Shown piece by piece: positions 51,716-64,000 of a stretch of DNA of 64,000 nt. The position numbers and the translations under genes are program-made. This DNA comes from Amblyornis subalaris. Taxonomy: Eukaryota; Chordata; Aves; Passeriformes; Ptilonorhynchidae. The notes beneath the pieces were generated by a model. It did not search any database. It was not told where the DNA came from and saw only the letters and a program-made list of their open reading frames with translations. Each line of letters opens with the position of its first letter. Position 1 is the stretch's first letter. The DNA is taken from the NCBI GenBank assembly GCA_018881555.1, contig JACAXG010000013.1, positions 7,726,191-7,790,190 on the forward strand, written 5' to 3'.

Positions 51716-52959
51716 GCAAGGACCAGTGGCAGGGGAAAATTTCAAAAAATTAACATTGATCCCGTTAGTTCCTTTAAGTGCAGTTTTCAGGAAAGCCGGG
51801 CTTTGCCTGAGGAGATCAGAAATTCCCCTATTCCCTCCGAATCCTGCCCTGATTTAAGTTAATTTGGAGTTTTAGCCTGCATTATTAACTGCACTTTTCG
51901 TTACGGATTTGAAAAAAAAAGCCTGTTATCCTCAATATTTCCAGGTTTACTCGGGTAAATCCTGTATCTCTGCTAAGGGGAGTTTTGCCTGGATACGGTG
52001 GTAAAATCTGAGCTTTTCTTAAACTATGGCACGAAGCAGAGTGGGAGAAGGGGAAAGGTATTTGAAGAAATGTCTCATTTCCCTGTGCGGAGTCTGAGGG
52101 CTAAGCTGGATATTTGCTATAAAGTTGAGCCAGCTCGGCAAAAACATTCAAGTTTACAACAAGGTAATTTGTAAACTTATCTCTGCTGTACTCAGTCCTC
52201 TTACTGACTGACACAGTCATGGAATTGGATGCAAACACTGCGGGGGGAAAAAAGGCAAAGAAAATTTCTGAAATCATATTTGCACAACGAATCCAAACCA
52301 GCTTGAATTTCCAAGAGTAAATGCTAAGAATATGTTCTGCGGAGGGAGATTGGCATTAAAAAAAAAGTAATATAACAAATTGATTCAAGAAAATCATATT
52401 TTATGCTTACCAAAGACAAAGCTTCAGAAAGAATTGATATTATATTACTCANTGAGTTCTGATCCTACAGTCCTAACACAAGATCTGTCCTGCAGTAGCA
52501 GTACAGAATTGAGTCCATCATTCTCTGAGTACTAAAACCCCTTACTTTTATATAGGTGGTTATAGATCTTGTTTCTACATAAAATTTCATGCTTTTATAA
52601 AAGTAAATTCCAAAGCAAATGTAACTCTTCAGAGCCATCATTACCCAGGGTTTTATTGCCAGGCTTGTTAACTCTCTTGATAAACATCAGGTCCAGCCAC
52701 TCTGCTCCGTGACTCCTCTTCAGGAGGCTGGTAAGATTTATTTTACAAATAATGCTAAGAACANGCTGCTCACTAAGTTGCTCTCTCAGTGACACTCTAG
52801 AAAAATAAGTCCTCTGTTTTGGTGGCCTTACCTGGCATTTTACAGGTGTAAGGGAGAGTACCGAGAGCCCCGCAGTTGCTTAACAAGGGAGATTTTTGGC
52901 TTTGCCAGAAGATAATTGCTCCAGTAGTGAGCTGCCGTTAATCCCAGGCTGTGTTCTTG
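51716..52959. other. non-genic stretch downstream of the CpG island
   Basis: AT-rich DNA. A very strong minus-strand donor (TGCCAG|gtaaggcc) lies at 52830-52831. A minus-strand transcript starting in the CpG-rich block at 52960-53330 could use it as the end of a first exon, which is the most sensible reading of that site. No ORF of recognised origin. Confidence 0.35.
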
Positions 52960-53330
52960 GTGCTGACCTGCAGCCCCGCTGTTTACATCAGTGGGATTTT
53001 TAGGGCCAAATTTTGCAGTTAATTGCAGCCGGATAAATCTGGATTCCTGAATCTCCCTCCCCGGGCGCGGAGCTCCTTTGGGTTTGACAGCGAGACTCAG
53101 GGCTGATCCCGTGGCTGCTGAAATCGGTGGCCTTGTCTTGCAGCGAAAAACAGGAAAGACCTGGGCTAGGCCCTCTCCCAGATTTCCTAATGGCAATAAA
53201 TGTGAGCAATTAGGGGCTCCGCTTGCTCGGAGGAGCAAGGGCTGCCTCATCTCCGCCTGCCGCGAGCCTTGGGCCCGCCGAGCCTGGGTGGTATGAGGAG
53301 GTGTCACTATTAGAGCGGCTCTAGAGGGGA
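52960..53330. promoter_or_regulatory. weaker CpG-rich block, possible regulatory element
   Basis: About 17 CpG sites in 370 bases, clustered at 53060-53070 and 53218-53280, in AT-rich surroundings. It overlaps the 155-aa minus-strand frame (52840-53307), which has no recognisable domain. It contains GGATTAA/TTAATCC-type cores (for example near 52937 and 53328) that homeodomain factors can bind, but such short motifs are weak evidence. Confidence 0.28.
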
Positions 53331-56300
53331 TTAATACTGCTGTGAGCTATATTATGTCCTGTCAGGAATCTCTGCAAAAAGAGCAGGAGCTGGAAATGCA
53401 AGCTTTCAGCTTTAAGCCCTGAACTTGAGGCTATACAGCAAGATTAAAGCATTGGCCTTTTAATGTTTTCCCATGGAGAAGTGAGAAATCTCAATGCATT
53501 TAAAGGAATTCCCTGTCTTTTAAATAACCAGTGGAGTCAAGAGACAGACTTGATGTCAGTGCTCACTGCATTCCCCTGTTACATTCCCTGAAGTGCTGCA
53601 CCAGACTGGCAGCTGCCAAGCGAGAGGCTGAAAAACCTCAGCCCAAAGGGGTATAGACTGACAGTGCAGACCCAGGGATCATAGCCCGAGGTACAGGCTC
53701 CTTCCAAACCTGGAAACCAAGTCCTGCTGCAGATATCGCAGGTTATGGCTTCTGCAGAGTGAACTGATTTATAAAAAGGCATTGCAGGAAGGCCAAACAC
53801 CAAGGTCTCTGCTGGAGGAAAGTGCGGATTAAACTGCTTGGTCGCTCTGAAGTGCAAAGAGAAACTGATAGACAGTGAAGTGATTAAATAATTCACTAGA
53901 AAGAGGGGGTTAATAGCTCTGTGGAATTTTCTAACTTGTTGGTAAATCTATTTTAGTGTCCTCAGCTTTGCTGTCGCCTACTGCAAACGGAGTGGACATG
54001 AGTGTGTTTTGGTTGCAAGCGATTTATTCAACAAAATGCTAATTCTGTTCTGAGTCCTGTGTTCACAGTCATNAATTTGACCCTCACACAGAAAGCAGCA
54101 CAGAGAAGACTGGTTAGCTTTTTCTTCAGCAAATTTTTCGCCTAAATCAGACATTCCTGTGCATGATGGAATAAGAAAACACAGAGGGAGAGTTTCGGCC
54201 CTTATACCTCGGAGCACCATGTGCTTCTCCCCAGCCTCGCATTCGGGTGAACATCAACACAGCACAAAACTGTGTCAGTGATGTACTTTGGATCAGCTCT
54301 GTGTTTATTTAATGTTCAGAAAATGCAACATTCAGAACAAAATAGCCATGATTTTAGAGGGCTCGTATCAGGTTCTTTTTTTCTATAGGTTGTTGCTATC
54401 CTCTATAATGTGTTCAGTACTAAATCTGCCACTATAGAATTAAAGAAAGTGCAATTACCAGCCACGCTGAAAGTACCTGGTAACTCTGGCAGGATGAGAT
54501 TTAATTTTTGTCATTAAAGAGATGAAAGCAGTTTCAGTCAGAGTGAAGCATACAGGTTAAAGTCAGAACATTGTATTGTAATTCTCAATTCAAGAANTTG
54601 TGGGAACAAAGGACAGAAGTGAAGGCAATGATTTCCCCTTCTTAATGCTTGTGAAAACAGCCTCATGCTCTTTTATTTCCAATACGTGCATGCAGAATAT
54701 ATGCATGCTTTTATTTTGTACTTAAAAGTTAAAGCACCTCCAGGAGTCTGGTTTATAAGAGGGCAAAGAGGGATGATGAATCAAAAAATATAAAACAAAA
54801 CTTTCTTTTACAAAAAAAAAAGAAGAAATATTATTTTTCTAGAGGGAAACTAGATTTGTTAGTGGACATTGCATTTTAAGTGTGTGTATTGAGCAGTTAA
54901 AATTGNTGGATACTGCATATACTAAAAGCACATCCCCAGGATCAAAATAATGGTCTATTATTTTAGCTCCCCCTGAGAAGCAGACATGATGACTTCAATG
55001 AAATTACCTGTGGAGGCAAAATACACAGATAGGGCTGATTATCAAAGCACAGGGAATTTTCCACAAGTACCTGATACCGTTTGAGAAATTGTGATATATT
55101 TAGCAGGTTTGAAGTCAAAGCTCACATGCGCATATTTTTATATATGTGACTGTGTGTTATGTTTAATTATCGTGCAAAACTAGCTCAGAAACCCTGCAAA
55201 ACTGATTGCTTGAATTATTTCATCACATCTGGATCAGAAAGGGCTTGGTCTTGCTCCCATCGAGGTTCGTGGCCCATTGACTTCAATGACAACAGGACCA
55301 GCCAAAAATACACAAATATTTGTCTTGTGTTTCAGACTACAGAAGTCCCTGGGAAAGGTTACCTATGTTGTTCTGTTGTTATTGTATACATGAGGTGCTG
55401 TTTGCTCTGTAGGAAAACATAGTTCTGTCATTAAACTTAGCGAACATACATTCTAACTTTAACCAATATTTTTTATCACCAAAAATATGTAAAAAAAATC
55501 CATAAATTAATATTTAGTTGAGAGGTTTAATTAAACAAGCAATTAAAGATGTCCACACTCCCAAGCACTTTTTGTGTTACTACTATTTATTTTACTCTAA
55601 GAAAAACCTTTATTTCCCAAAGGTTTATCTTGTGGAAAATCACTGCCTTAAATTAATTTTCTTTTCATCAGGTGTAACTTGTACTGTTGTACAACGATGT
55701 TCTGTGTGTTATTTCAGAAATAAATAGCTGCTTCCTTGGGTTTGGGGTTTTTTTAAGTACCAGCTTCAAGAGAGGAGGGAGATTTATTTAAAGAGAAATT
55801 TTCCTCCTTGGAGAAAACTGTTTGAAAAGCCACACACACACATTGAGTCTTTGTCTATCACAGCATCTCAGAGTTGCTGAAGGAGTTTAACAATCTGAAA
55901 GAAGGAGGGTGTAAAACCTAAAGATGCTTTATATGTGTGCCCTGGCCAGGTATTTTGAAGGCTGCTTTGCACCTAAGTGAGAAATTTGGGGCAATTATTT
56001 GTTATTTTTAAATCTACTGGACAAAAATACTGAGTTTTTCTCTCTCTCTCTCTCTTGTTTTTTTTTTTTAATTATGGCAGTGGTGAATTTTTCAGCCTGA
56101 TTTTTGCCATAAGGGGTATCTGGTGACTCTGAGAAACTCTGCAGTGGTTTGAGTTCCTGAATCTTTGCATGATCAGGAGCTTTAATGAGCTCTCAGTGGC
56201 CAGATCCTGTTAGCACTCTCTCAAGTAAGTAACTGACTTTGGTGATATTGCTTATGTGACTGAAAATACTAGTCAAATTAAAAATTAACTCCAGCCTTTT

Positions 56301-58953
56301 GGAATGGTCTTGGGTATGAAGCTGAACCCTGCACAATTTTCTTTTTAAAAAGCAACAATAACAGGGAATTAGGGATCACTGTGGGAGTGCAACCCTTTAA
56401 AAGTGAATAGAAGAGAAATCAGCACATCTGAGCACAAATTATATCAAGAACTTATAAAAATTTAACAGGCAGTAGTGTCCTTTCTGAAAGTATTTTAGCT
56501 GTTCCATAGCAGCATAATAGGTTATATCCCTGCAATGCAATTTTTAAATCAACTGCAAGATTTTATAGAAAACTGACTTCAACTCTCTTAAAATCTATAA
56601 GGAGGCTTCCCTGGGCGTTCTAAAGGACCTTCCATAGGGAAGATTTTGGCTGCAGACAGGGTTTATTTTTTGGATATGACAAACCCTGGGTTTACCCATG
56701 AATTCCTTTCTGGAGTAATCCCATTAGATTGTCCTGTGAAGGGTCAGTCCTGCACGTACAGCCCTGAACTGTGCCCAGGGTCAGCAACTTGCACTCATAA
56801 TGCTCCTTATCCAGGTCTGCAATTTATAAGATTGGACTGTTTATAAATGCTTACTTTTAAAACAGCCCCAGAAGGGTCGTACATAAAACTGAAGAAACCC
56901 ATTTAAGGAACCAACTTGCTTCCTTTGGAAACAAATGAGAGCTGGAGCATGTGGAGTCAGGAAACTGTAGCTGGCCGTCAAAATTGGGCGCACAAAAGTC
57001 GTGCCAGTGTGGCATTTCCTACCTCGTGAAGCCACTCTCCCCTCAGCGCAGCGCTACAAATACAATAGTGCATTGATTGGAACTCAAATTCACCAGACTT
57101 CAATAAATTCTGAACGTGTATGAAATTAAAATTGAAGCAAGGGACACGCAGAGTGTTAGTCCTTCTCAAAATAATAATTTAATAACTCTCCAAAATGTGT
57201 AGTGGTTTAGGAAAGGCAACCCAGATGGGAACATATAAAATAAAGCTATAAAGTTTCCTTCAAATGTATTTTAATCATTGTTAAATATTTACATTTAATA
57301 AGCACTAGGTTTTATTGCAAGAGAGATGTAATTACACTTATCATTCATGGAAAAATGGAGTTTTAATAGCCTGTACATTGATTTCCTAAGATGAAATAGT
57401 GTCCTAAAAATATGTCGCTCACTCTCCCCTGGGAATATGTTCCATATGTGAATGCAAAACAGATGAGAATTTTTTTTATCAGCACACAAACTGTATCAAT
57501 TACATTTCTCATTGTCTCTGTTATATTTAACATAAATCTTTACCTTTGCTTATTAGAAGCACTTTATCGGGCTTTTACAACCCTTACTAACAAAGTTATT
57601 TATTTAGTAAACAATAACAGGAAGAGTAGCCACACCTTGGCATTGACTCTGGGGAAGCTGTTGGTGGAGGTTANGGCCTCACAAAATTTTGTCAATAATT
57701 TGTGTCCACATTTGATGCACCAAAGACAAACAAAACTCAAAGGGATGACACATCTCCAAAAATTATCCTTTATTTTTATATTATCTGTCTGCCTTTTTTT
57801 TTCTCATCTTTCTTTTATTTTCTTTTTCCCTGCTTTCCCTGCTCATGTGGTCCTGACCGTCAGGATGTTTTATGTCATCTCCCCTTAGCCAAAAGAGCCA
57901 TACCCAGAGCATTCCTTTGTCCTTGCTGGGACAGCTCAGCCATAGCTGCAGCTGCAGGGACTAGACTGGAAGCTTCCATCACCTGTAATTCTCGATCAGT
58001 TTTTTTATCTTGAAACCTGTAGTCATGAAAAAAGACCTAATAGAGGGACTACCATAAGAAATACCTGAATTTTAGGAACTGATGACACTGTGGGCATCAT
58101 CAGTGCATGGAACTGCTTGACCTGGCACCTTCTGAAATATTGACTGTGGCAACACCTGGAAGCCTTTTGTCTTGGAAAGATGTTCAGTGTTTGTATTCTG
58201 CAGGCAGCCATGAAAGTCTCTATTAACATTATTTACTAGAACTGACAAATTATGATTTTTTTAATAAATTATAGCTTTTCAGGTGAACTGCAAAACGAGG
58301 AGGAGTAAGCAAAACCATTTGGTGTATATTTTGTTTTGTTATGGCACTTGTGAGCTCCTCATTTTTCCATCAGAAAGATGCTGTTGTACAAATACACCAG
58401 CAAGAAAGGCAGATAATTGTGAAGAAAAAAATATATGGTATTAAAAATTAATGATATAAAATGGTCTCTTGGACTTTGCACAGCAGTACAAGGCCCACTC
58501 GGTCTGTAAATTGACAGGTGATGCATGGAGTTAGCAATGGTTTTATTCCCACCCTCTACATGGGTGGCCATGGTTTTAATCCTCATAAGTCAAATTTTTC
58601 AGGCAGGGAACAACCTTTTTGAGAACAAAACTAACTAAAACAAGCATACCCAAAAAGGATCTACTTTTCTAGTGCAAATGTGTACCTTCCACCTCTGCGT
58701 GGTCCCAAGCTCTTGTGTAAGCCAAAATCCTCGTCCTTTGCTCTAACCCCACAAGAATCAAGTTGAGGCACAGAAATTCAATGCATTTGAACATATTCAT
58801 TACATTAATATCTGGAATAACCACAGCTTGTTGCTAAGCTCCGACCTGCAAAGAAACTATTTGCTGTTGCGCAGTTTCATGCACATGGAGGATCCCCTGG
58901 GATCATGGCCATATCCAGCACTTTTGGATAGCTACAGAGAATCTTTTTCCTAG
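53331..58953. other. non-genic AT-rich stretch
   Basis: No gene recognised. It contains a short (TC)n/T tract at 56039-56070. A minus-strand segment 55008-55034 is bounded by a fair acceptor and CCACAG|gtaatttc, but at 27 nt with all frames open it says nothing. The stretch 57290-57620 is AT-rich and repeat-free. Confidence 0.45.
56039..56070 (+). repeat. (TC)n microsatellite followed by T run
   Basis: tctctctctctctctctt (interrupted) then gtttttttttttta. Simple repeat. Confidence 0.85.
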
Positions 58954-58990
58954 AGCTGGTGATGATACACCTGAGCACAACCCTGGACAG
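58954..58990 (+). other. candidate exon, unrecognised (short)
   Basis: Thirty-seven bases lie between a good acceptor (agaatctttttcctag) and a strong donor (CTGGACAG|gtaaatacc). Two frames are open; one enters at phase 2 (AGDDTPEHNPGQ) and would continue the 44992-45056 candidate. Short length makes chance likely. Confidence 0.15.
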
Positions 58991-59747
58991 GTAAATACCA
59001 GAGCCTGGCGTGCAGTGTTACCCTGCTGGCTGTAAGGTACCATCATTTGGAAATATTAAACAAAACAGACTCGTGCTCACTCCCAAGTGAAGGTCAATTG
59101 TCCCTGCAGCCGTGGCTCACATGTGCAAGCGATTACAGCCTTGTTCTGTCCATGTTCCAAGAGTGGCTGTTGCAGGGAATTGAGGAACCGCTGCCAGGAA
59201 ATGTCCTTCTCTAAATGACATAATTAGAGTCTGGGGGAGCCCAGCGAAAGCAGATTAGGGGCATCACTGCTGTTCTTGTTGCAAGCAACATTTCAAAGCA
59301 CATAAGCAAATACTTAGACTATGAGGATGATTTAATATTGATTAAACTCTGATATCTGAGACTGCATGGAAGGTAGGTACAGCACGCTGGAAGGAAAACA
59401 AAGCACTGAGTTCACATTTTGTATTAGCTAAAAAATGGTGGTTTCATTGACCTCACTGACCAGAAATCAAAAAAATCAAACCATTATCCAAATTGAAGCT
59501 ATTGGCTTGACTAATTAAAATTACTGGACTGTCTGATAAAATTAAATTATGGATGGCTAAATAAATTCAAAACTGTACTTTCTGTTTTATTTAGATGTTC
59601 TTGGTTTCTCTTGAAATTGCCCAGCAGTTTTGGGTATAACCATAGGTAAAGTGAATTACAGATGTGCCAGTCGAGCCACGCCTACGCTTCCAGCCATGCT
59701 TCCAGGACGGAGGTGCTTTTCCACTCCTTTCCTTAGCTAGTCCTCAG
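58991..59747. other. non-genic stretch
   Basis: No element recognised. Confidence 0.5.
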
Positions 59748-59890
59748 CTCTGCAAGTGATTTTGGTGATGGAAGAACATGGCAGGTGGCCAAGGGGAGAG
59801 TTTAGTCATGCTAACACATCCTCCTCTTCCTTGTTATCATGGAGGCACATTGATTTTACCAAATTATTCTTTCGGACATTTATCATTAAG
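59748..59890 (+). other. candidate exon, unrecognised
   Basis: A 143-nt plus-strand segment lies between an acceptor (tccttagctagtcctcag, with a pyrimidine-rich tract) and an excellent donor (CATTAAG|gtaagaaac). Entering at phase 1 it is open for 47 codons and leaves at phase 0; the other two frames have stops. The peptide includes VMEEHGRWPRGEFSHAN and ends near FFRTFIIK. No family is recognised and the neighbouring 58954 candidate does not supply phase 1. It could be an exon of a gene or of a noncoding transcript. Confidence 0.22.
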
Positions 59891-62800
59891 GTAAGAAACA
59901 TTCATCTTCTCCATGAAATGAGGGATATGCTTCAATTCACTGCTCTGTTGAAACCAACAGGTCTGCAGCTATCAGGCACTTTATTAACTCTGCTTTCAGA
60001 TGCAGATTCATTGACTCCCATGGGAATGACTACAGGGTAATTTCTTTTAGGGTTTACAACACCAGGACCTACAACACCGATGGAGCTTCTAAACTGTCCC
60101 TCTTGGCTTCTGAGAATGACTTATTAAGTGCTGTTCCTCCTGCTCAGGACTTCACAGCTTATTATTCAGAAATCTTAGTTAATGTCTTGTGCATTTCCGC
60201 TTTTTTTATTAAATGTGACAATATGGGAAATTGGTATGTGCAGGTATGGCACGATTCTCCATCCTTGCTATCTGCTTCCAGCATGAATGTCAGTGACCAC
60301 AGGTTCTGACTTGGTTCTTCGACGCTCTGTGGATACAGAAGCCTTTATAATATGATTTGTTCTTGTTTTAAAAGTATTAGTGCACAGTGAAAGATCAATC
60401 TAAATAAAAGTGGATCACAGCAATGGTAAGAAAGTCTTTGACAAAGCATAAGGCATGGGATACTTTTGCAGGCTCCTTTGTCTGGCTCTTCTGGTTAGAT
60501 TGGGAGCAGCTGAGTTCAGAGGATGTGCGTTTTCCACACTCTGCCCCAACCCACTGTTTGATGTAAAGACAGAAACGGAGCAGCCTCTCAGGAGAGCAGA
60601 GAAGCTCCTCTCCTTCCTGTAAGCTCCACCAGCAGCTCCCACTGCTCTGGCCTCCAATGCATGAAGACAAATCCCTTCCCCTGTGGAAGGTGCCCAAATA
60701 TTGACCAAAATTCCCCAATGACCGGCAGCATTTTTCCTCGTCTACAAACCACTGCTCTCCTTAAACAGACAGTCTCAGATAAGCAATAACCACCTCCCAT
60801 AGATCCACGGGAAGAGCATCTTCTACAACCCTGCAGTGCAGGTGCAGCAGCAGCTTTGATCCAGGCATGCAGAACCACAGCAAAGCAGCCAAGGAGGTTC
60901 ATTCCCCATGAATTATTGCTTTTCTTTGCATTTTATCACTTTCCTGGATGCGAGCCATGTTCCTGCAGCTTCTTCACCCTTGATTTTACAAGAGGAGGGA
61001 AATGGAAAAGCAGCTGTAATATCCTTGGCAGAAGCTGTTTTACAGTAGCTCTGAAATTACAGTATCTCTGTGAGATGGCTGAACCACTTTGCAGTTACTC
61101 TGGCAGCAGCCAAGTGAAATTCTCACAGGGTTGACTGATGTTTCCTCCTGAACAGCATCAGCTGAGGGGATGCGGGATTGGAGGAGCACTCATGGGGCTT
61201 CCTAGGAATCCTTTGATGAGCACAGGGAAGCAAAGAGCAGGTCTCACATCTCAAGAGAGCCAGTGTCTACACCACTCCGGCTTGTAACCAATGCCACCAA
61301 GTGCTGACAAGGTCTAAGTTGAAAAATCCCAGTTGTGTTCAGCAAAGGGCTTTTCAGTGACCTGTTTTGCTCCAGCTCTGCTCTCCCTGGCTTTTTCAGA
61401 TTCCTGCCAGCAATGAGCTGCATGTGTGTTTTGTACGCCCTAAAATTACTTCAGTGATTTCAGTGAAGCAGGACAGAATCAGCAGAGCTAAAAACAGACC
61501 AGTAAGGCACAAATAAAACCCAGTGCGTTCTTCAAAATACCCTAATTCCTTCCCTTTGTCCACAGCTCCCACAGAACCACTCCCCCTTCCAGTACTCTTC
61601 TGTCTCTCCAGCCTGGAGCAGTGGTTCATTTCCGTCTATACCATGTGCCATCTATCTTAATTGAATACAGCAGAGTATCAATGGCTTATCTGACACAGAG
61701 CTATTTGACACTGAAAGGCCTGGAACAGATTTGTTGGACAGGAATAGTTTCATTCCTCATCTCCTTGCTCAACCTTGGGAAGTTGGAAGGATGGTGCAGC
61801 AGGAATGAAGGAGATGTGCAGGGAAAATAAAATGACAGAGAATCCTCTTGAGAAGAAAACACTACATATGGCAACTTTAAGGGATTATTCATAAAGTAGA
61901 ATAATATTTACCGCTGCAATCAATGCAATCCTAGTAAGAAAAAGCTGAGTTTCAAACATGTCGAAGTTTCTGAGAAGAGTTTGTACAAGACACAAGCTAC
62001 TTCCTTTCATTTTGGTACTAGTTAGACTCAGCTGATGGCCTTAACAGATTCTATTTTATGCTTCACTTCAGATGATCCCCAATTCACTTTGCATGCCAGT
62101 GTGATTCCTTTGTCCTCAGACCAGGTTAAATAATTCTGAAGGCTGCTCTGCCCAAGATGGCATTGAGAGCTTAACCAGCACCTGTTTGCTCAGGTAGCAG
62201 AAGCTGGTGTTGGCCTGAGCACTTCAGTGCACAGATCCAAGCAGGACTTCACATAAAATAAAAGCTCAAAATTAATTCAGCCTCATTGTAGTGGTTGTTG
62301 CATTTGAGCCAAAACCTTCACTAAAGCAGGGAGCTGCAGTACAGACACTGGCAGACCCTGCAGGAAGAGCAGTGCTCTGTCTGCTCCACTCTGCATCTGC
62401 AATTTTTACTGAGAGGGTTTTTTTTATTTTCAATTTCTGTGATATTTATCGGTTTTATGAGACATTTTCAAAGCAGCGAATCAAAATATCCTTTTCTGGG
62501 GAAGTAAATCTCCCAGAGCTTAATTCATCATTTTGAAGTAATACAAAGCTTAAATTTGTCTTTGCTGGAGCTGCATACTAAGTGTTCAAGCATAAATAAA
62601 GAAAATATAAATAAAGCAGTCCTGAATCTATTTCACTGTGTTATTAAAATTCCATTGTTTGTTCTGCAGGAAAAGACCTCCCAAAATGACAGTGGTAATC
62701 TGGGCAAAAAGCAGATTGTTGCCAAAGGGTTCAGCTCTTAAAGGGGGGAAGCATTTTAAAAACTGCCAAGGAAAATATTTTCATTCATGAGTTCACCCAG

Positions 62801-63289
62801 CCTAAACATGCATCTAATCCTCCCAAACTGACAGTTCAAAAAGGCAACCACAGCTGAGACAGGCAAAGTGTTCAGTTCAAAGGCAAAAAAAAAGGACCTG
62901 GGGATTATTAGCATTATCACTTTATCACGAAATGACCATCGGCTCTGGAAGTGCAGAGCTCCACCTCCCCTTCCCAAACGCAGGGACTCAGTCCCCGTAA
63001 CATTCCTAAAAGGGCAGCAAAGCCTTCCTTGGCGATTCACCGCAGCAAGGACAGAGTCTTCAGAGGGGTCGGCACTTGGTCCCATTTGCAAATTTAAAGA
63101 TTGACACAAATGGAAGCAAAGTGCCCTGAACCTGCTGAACAGAAGTCAGGAATCTCAAACAGCGCCCCTGGTCAAGGATCCCCTTTTCCCAAAACACTCC
63201 CTGAACAGACTGAAAAAGAAAAAGTTTCCGCTTTTACTAGATAGGTAAATCTTAGCATGTTTAGCAAAAAAAACCCTCATCTCTCTCTC
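59891..63289. other. non-genic stretch
   Basis: No gene or repeat recognised. The open frames at 60395-60718 and 62756-63109 (minus) show no domain or splice support. Confidence 0.45.
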
Positions 63290-63390
63290 TGTTTTACAAC
63301 TATTAGTTTAAAGAATAATAAATGTCTTGACCCAGGCTGCAAGAAACAGCAGTAGCAGAGCTGGGAAGTGAATAACCAGACCTCTAAAAA
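63290..63390 (+). mobile_element. MIR-like SINE core remnant
   Basis: The plus strand resembles the MIR 3' half: gttttacaactattag, then aaatgtcttgacccaggctg, caagaaacagcagtagcaga, gctgggaagtgaataaccag, matching by eye the 'cttgcccaaggtcacacagc...ggcagagctgggaattgaacccagg' block. It is an old, decayed copy. A second, shorter similarity (gtcagcccaagtgacacagc) lies at about 63615-63636. Confidence 0.5.
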
Positions 63391-64000
63391 GCTGCTGCAG
63401 CAACTTTAAAGTGGGAGTCTCTTGGAAACACGAACCCTCCCAGCAAAGTGAGAAGATATGTCTCTTTTGTTTGTCTGGAGGTTTTTAGAGGGTTGGTTAT
63501 GGTTTATCTTTCTTCCCCCAGTATTTAGCCTTGTCAGCCTGGTGTGAAACCATCAGCCTTCCCACCAACCAACCCACTTCTCATTCTTTTTGCTGATATC
63601 AAACCTGAGGTCCAAGTCAGCCCAAGTGACACAGCTATAGAGGTCTCATAGANGCTGAGTTCCCACAAACTCTACAAAAATGGCCTAAAAGACTTTAGAA
63701 CACAAGGAAAGTCAGAAGTGTGAGCCTAGTTACGTTTTAAGACACCAAAATATCTGCATGAGAAATTATTGAATGGTCCAAATGGTGGGGAGAAAACAAG
63801 AACTTTTTGAGTCAGGTACAAATCAATCCAACTAAGAGAGGTTAAAGCTGACTTCAAAAGTCTCATCATCCCCTGAACTGTCTGAGGCTGACATCCACAA
63901 CCACAGGACCTTGCAGCAGAGACTCAAGGGGTGGGAAAACCAAGGGAAGAGAGCAGTGATTTTCAGTCAGGGAGTACCCTTGTCTCTCCTCCACCCCCTA
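63391..64000. other. non-genic stretch
   Basis: Apart from the short MIR-like similarity near 63615 I see no gene or element. Confidence 0.5.

Noticed and set aside
52840..53307. 155-aa minus-strand open frame
   Set aside because: Lies in a CpG-rich block with few stop codons; no domain or homologous look. A noncoding first exon is a better reading of the strong donor at 52831.
1..64000. Search for bacterial-type systems, CRISPR arrays, phage or defence islands
   Set aside because: No operon-like packed genes, ribosome binding sites or repeat-spacer arrays; the sequence is vertebrate in character.

Overview
This window looks like nuclear DNA from a bird, or failing that another CR1-bearing sauropsid. 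The evidence is a scatter of 5'-truncated CR1 retrotransposon tails, including two with the diagnostic ATTCTATGAT / ATTCTGTGAT type end, older CR1 copies, very low recognisable repeat density, AT-rich background and short isolated CpG-rich islets. No prokaryotic gene organisation, operon, CRISPR array, phage or plasmid module is visible. About 70 isolated single N bases are spread through the sequence, as in a draft or polished vertebrate assembly.

No stretch can be assigned to a known protein-coding gene. The long open frames (226 aa at 46457-47137 minus, 155 aa at 52840-53307 minus, 174 aa at 5304-5828 plus) lie in GC-rich or repetitive DNA and look like chance frames. If genes cross the window, they do so as small exons in long introns, or the window is largely intergenic. 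By eye I found several short splice-bounded open segments that deserve testing: on the minus strand 23648-23710, 9085-9122 and 8873-8989, whose phases are compatible and give one continuous frame; on the plus strand 7919-8045, 24275-24334, 35507-35643, 44992-45056, 58954-58990 and 59748-59890. Such segments occur on both strands, so many may be chance, and confidences are low.

Layout. 1-5.3 kb: no recognisable element. 5.3-5.8 kb: CpG-rich block with a perfect donor site, a candidate promoter and first exon. 8.8-9.1 kb: two minus-strand exon candidates around a 95-bp intron. 10.6-13.3 kb: three CR1 fragments. 16.1-16.3 kb: small CpG-rich islet. 16.3-26.6 kb: AT-rich, with an A-rich tract and a trinucleotide repeat. 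26.6-28.0 kb: one ancient and one younger CR1. 29.5 kb: uninterrupted run of 62 A. 34.0 kb: 17-bp tandem repeat. 36.5-36.8 kb: CR1 with an ATTCTGTGAT tail. 45.0-45.6 kb: exon candidate beside an ancient CR1 ORF2 remnant. 46.9-47.1 kb: 30-bp minisatellite and a dispersed 18-bp direct repeat. 51.5-51.7 kb: the sharpest CpG island, a strong promoter candidate. 53.0-53.3 kb: weaker CpG-rich block. 63.3-63.4 kb: MIR-like SINE trace. Nothing in the sequence shows these parts acting together, and I found no convincing novel biological system.
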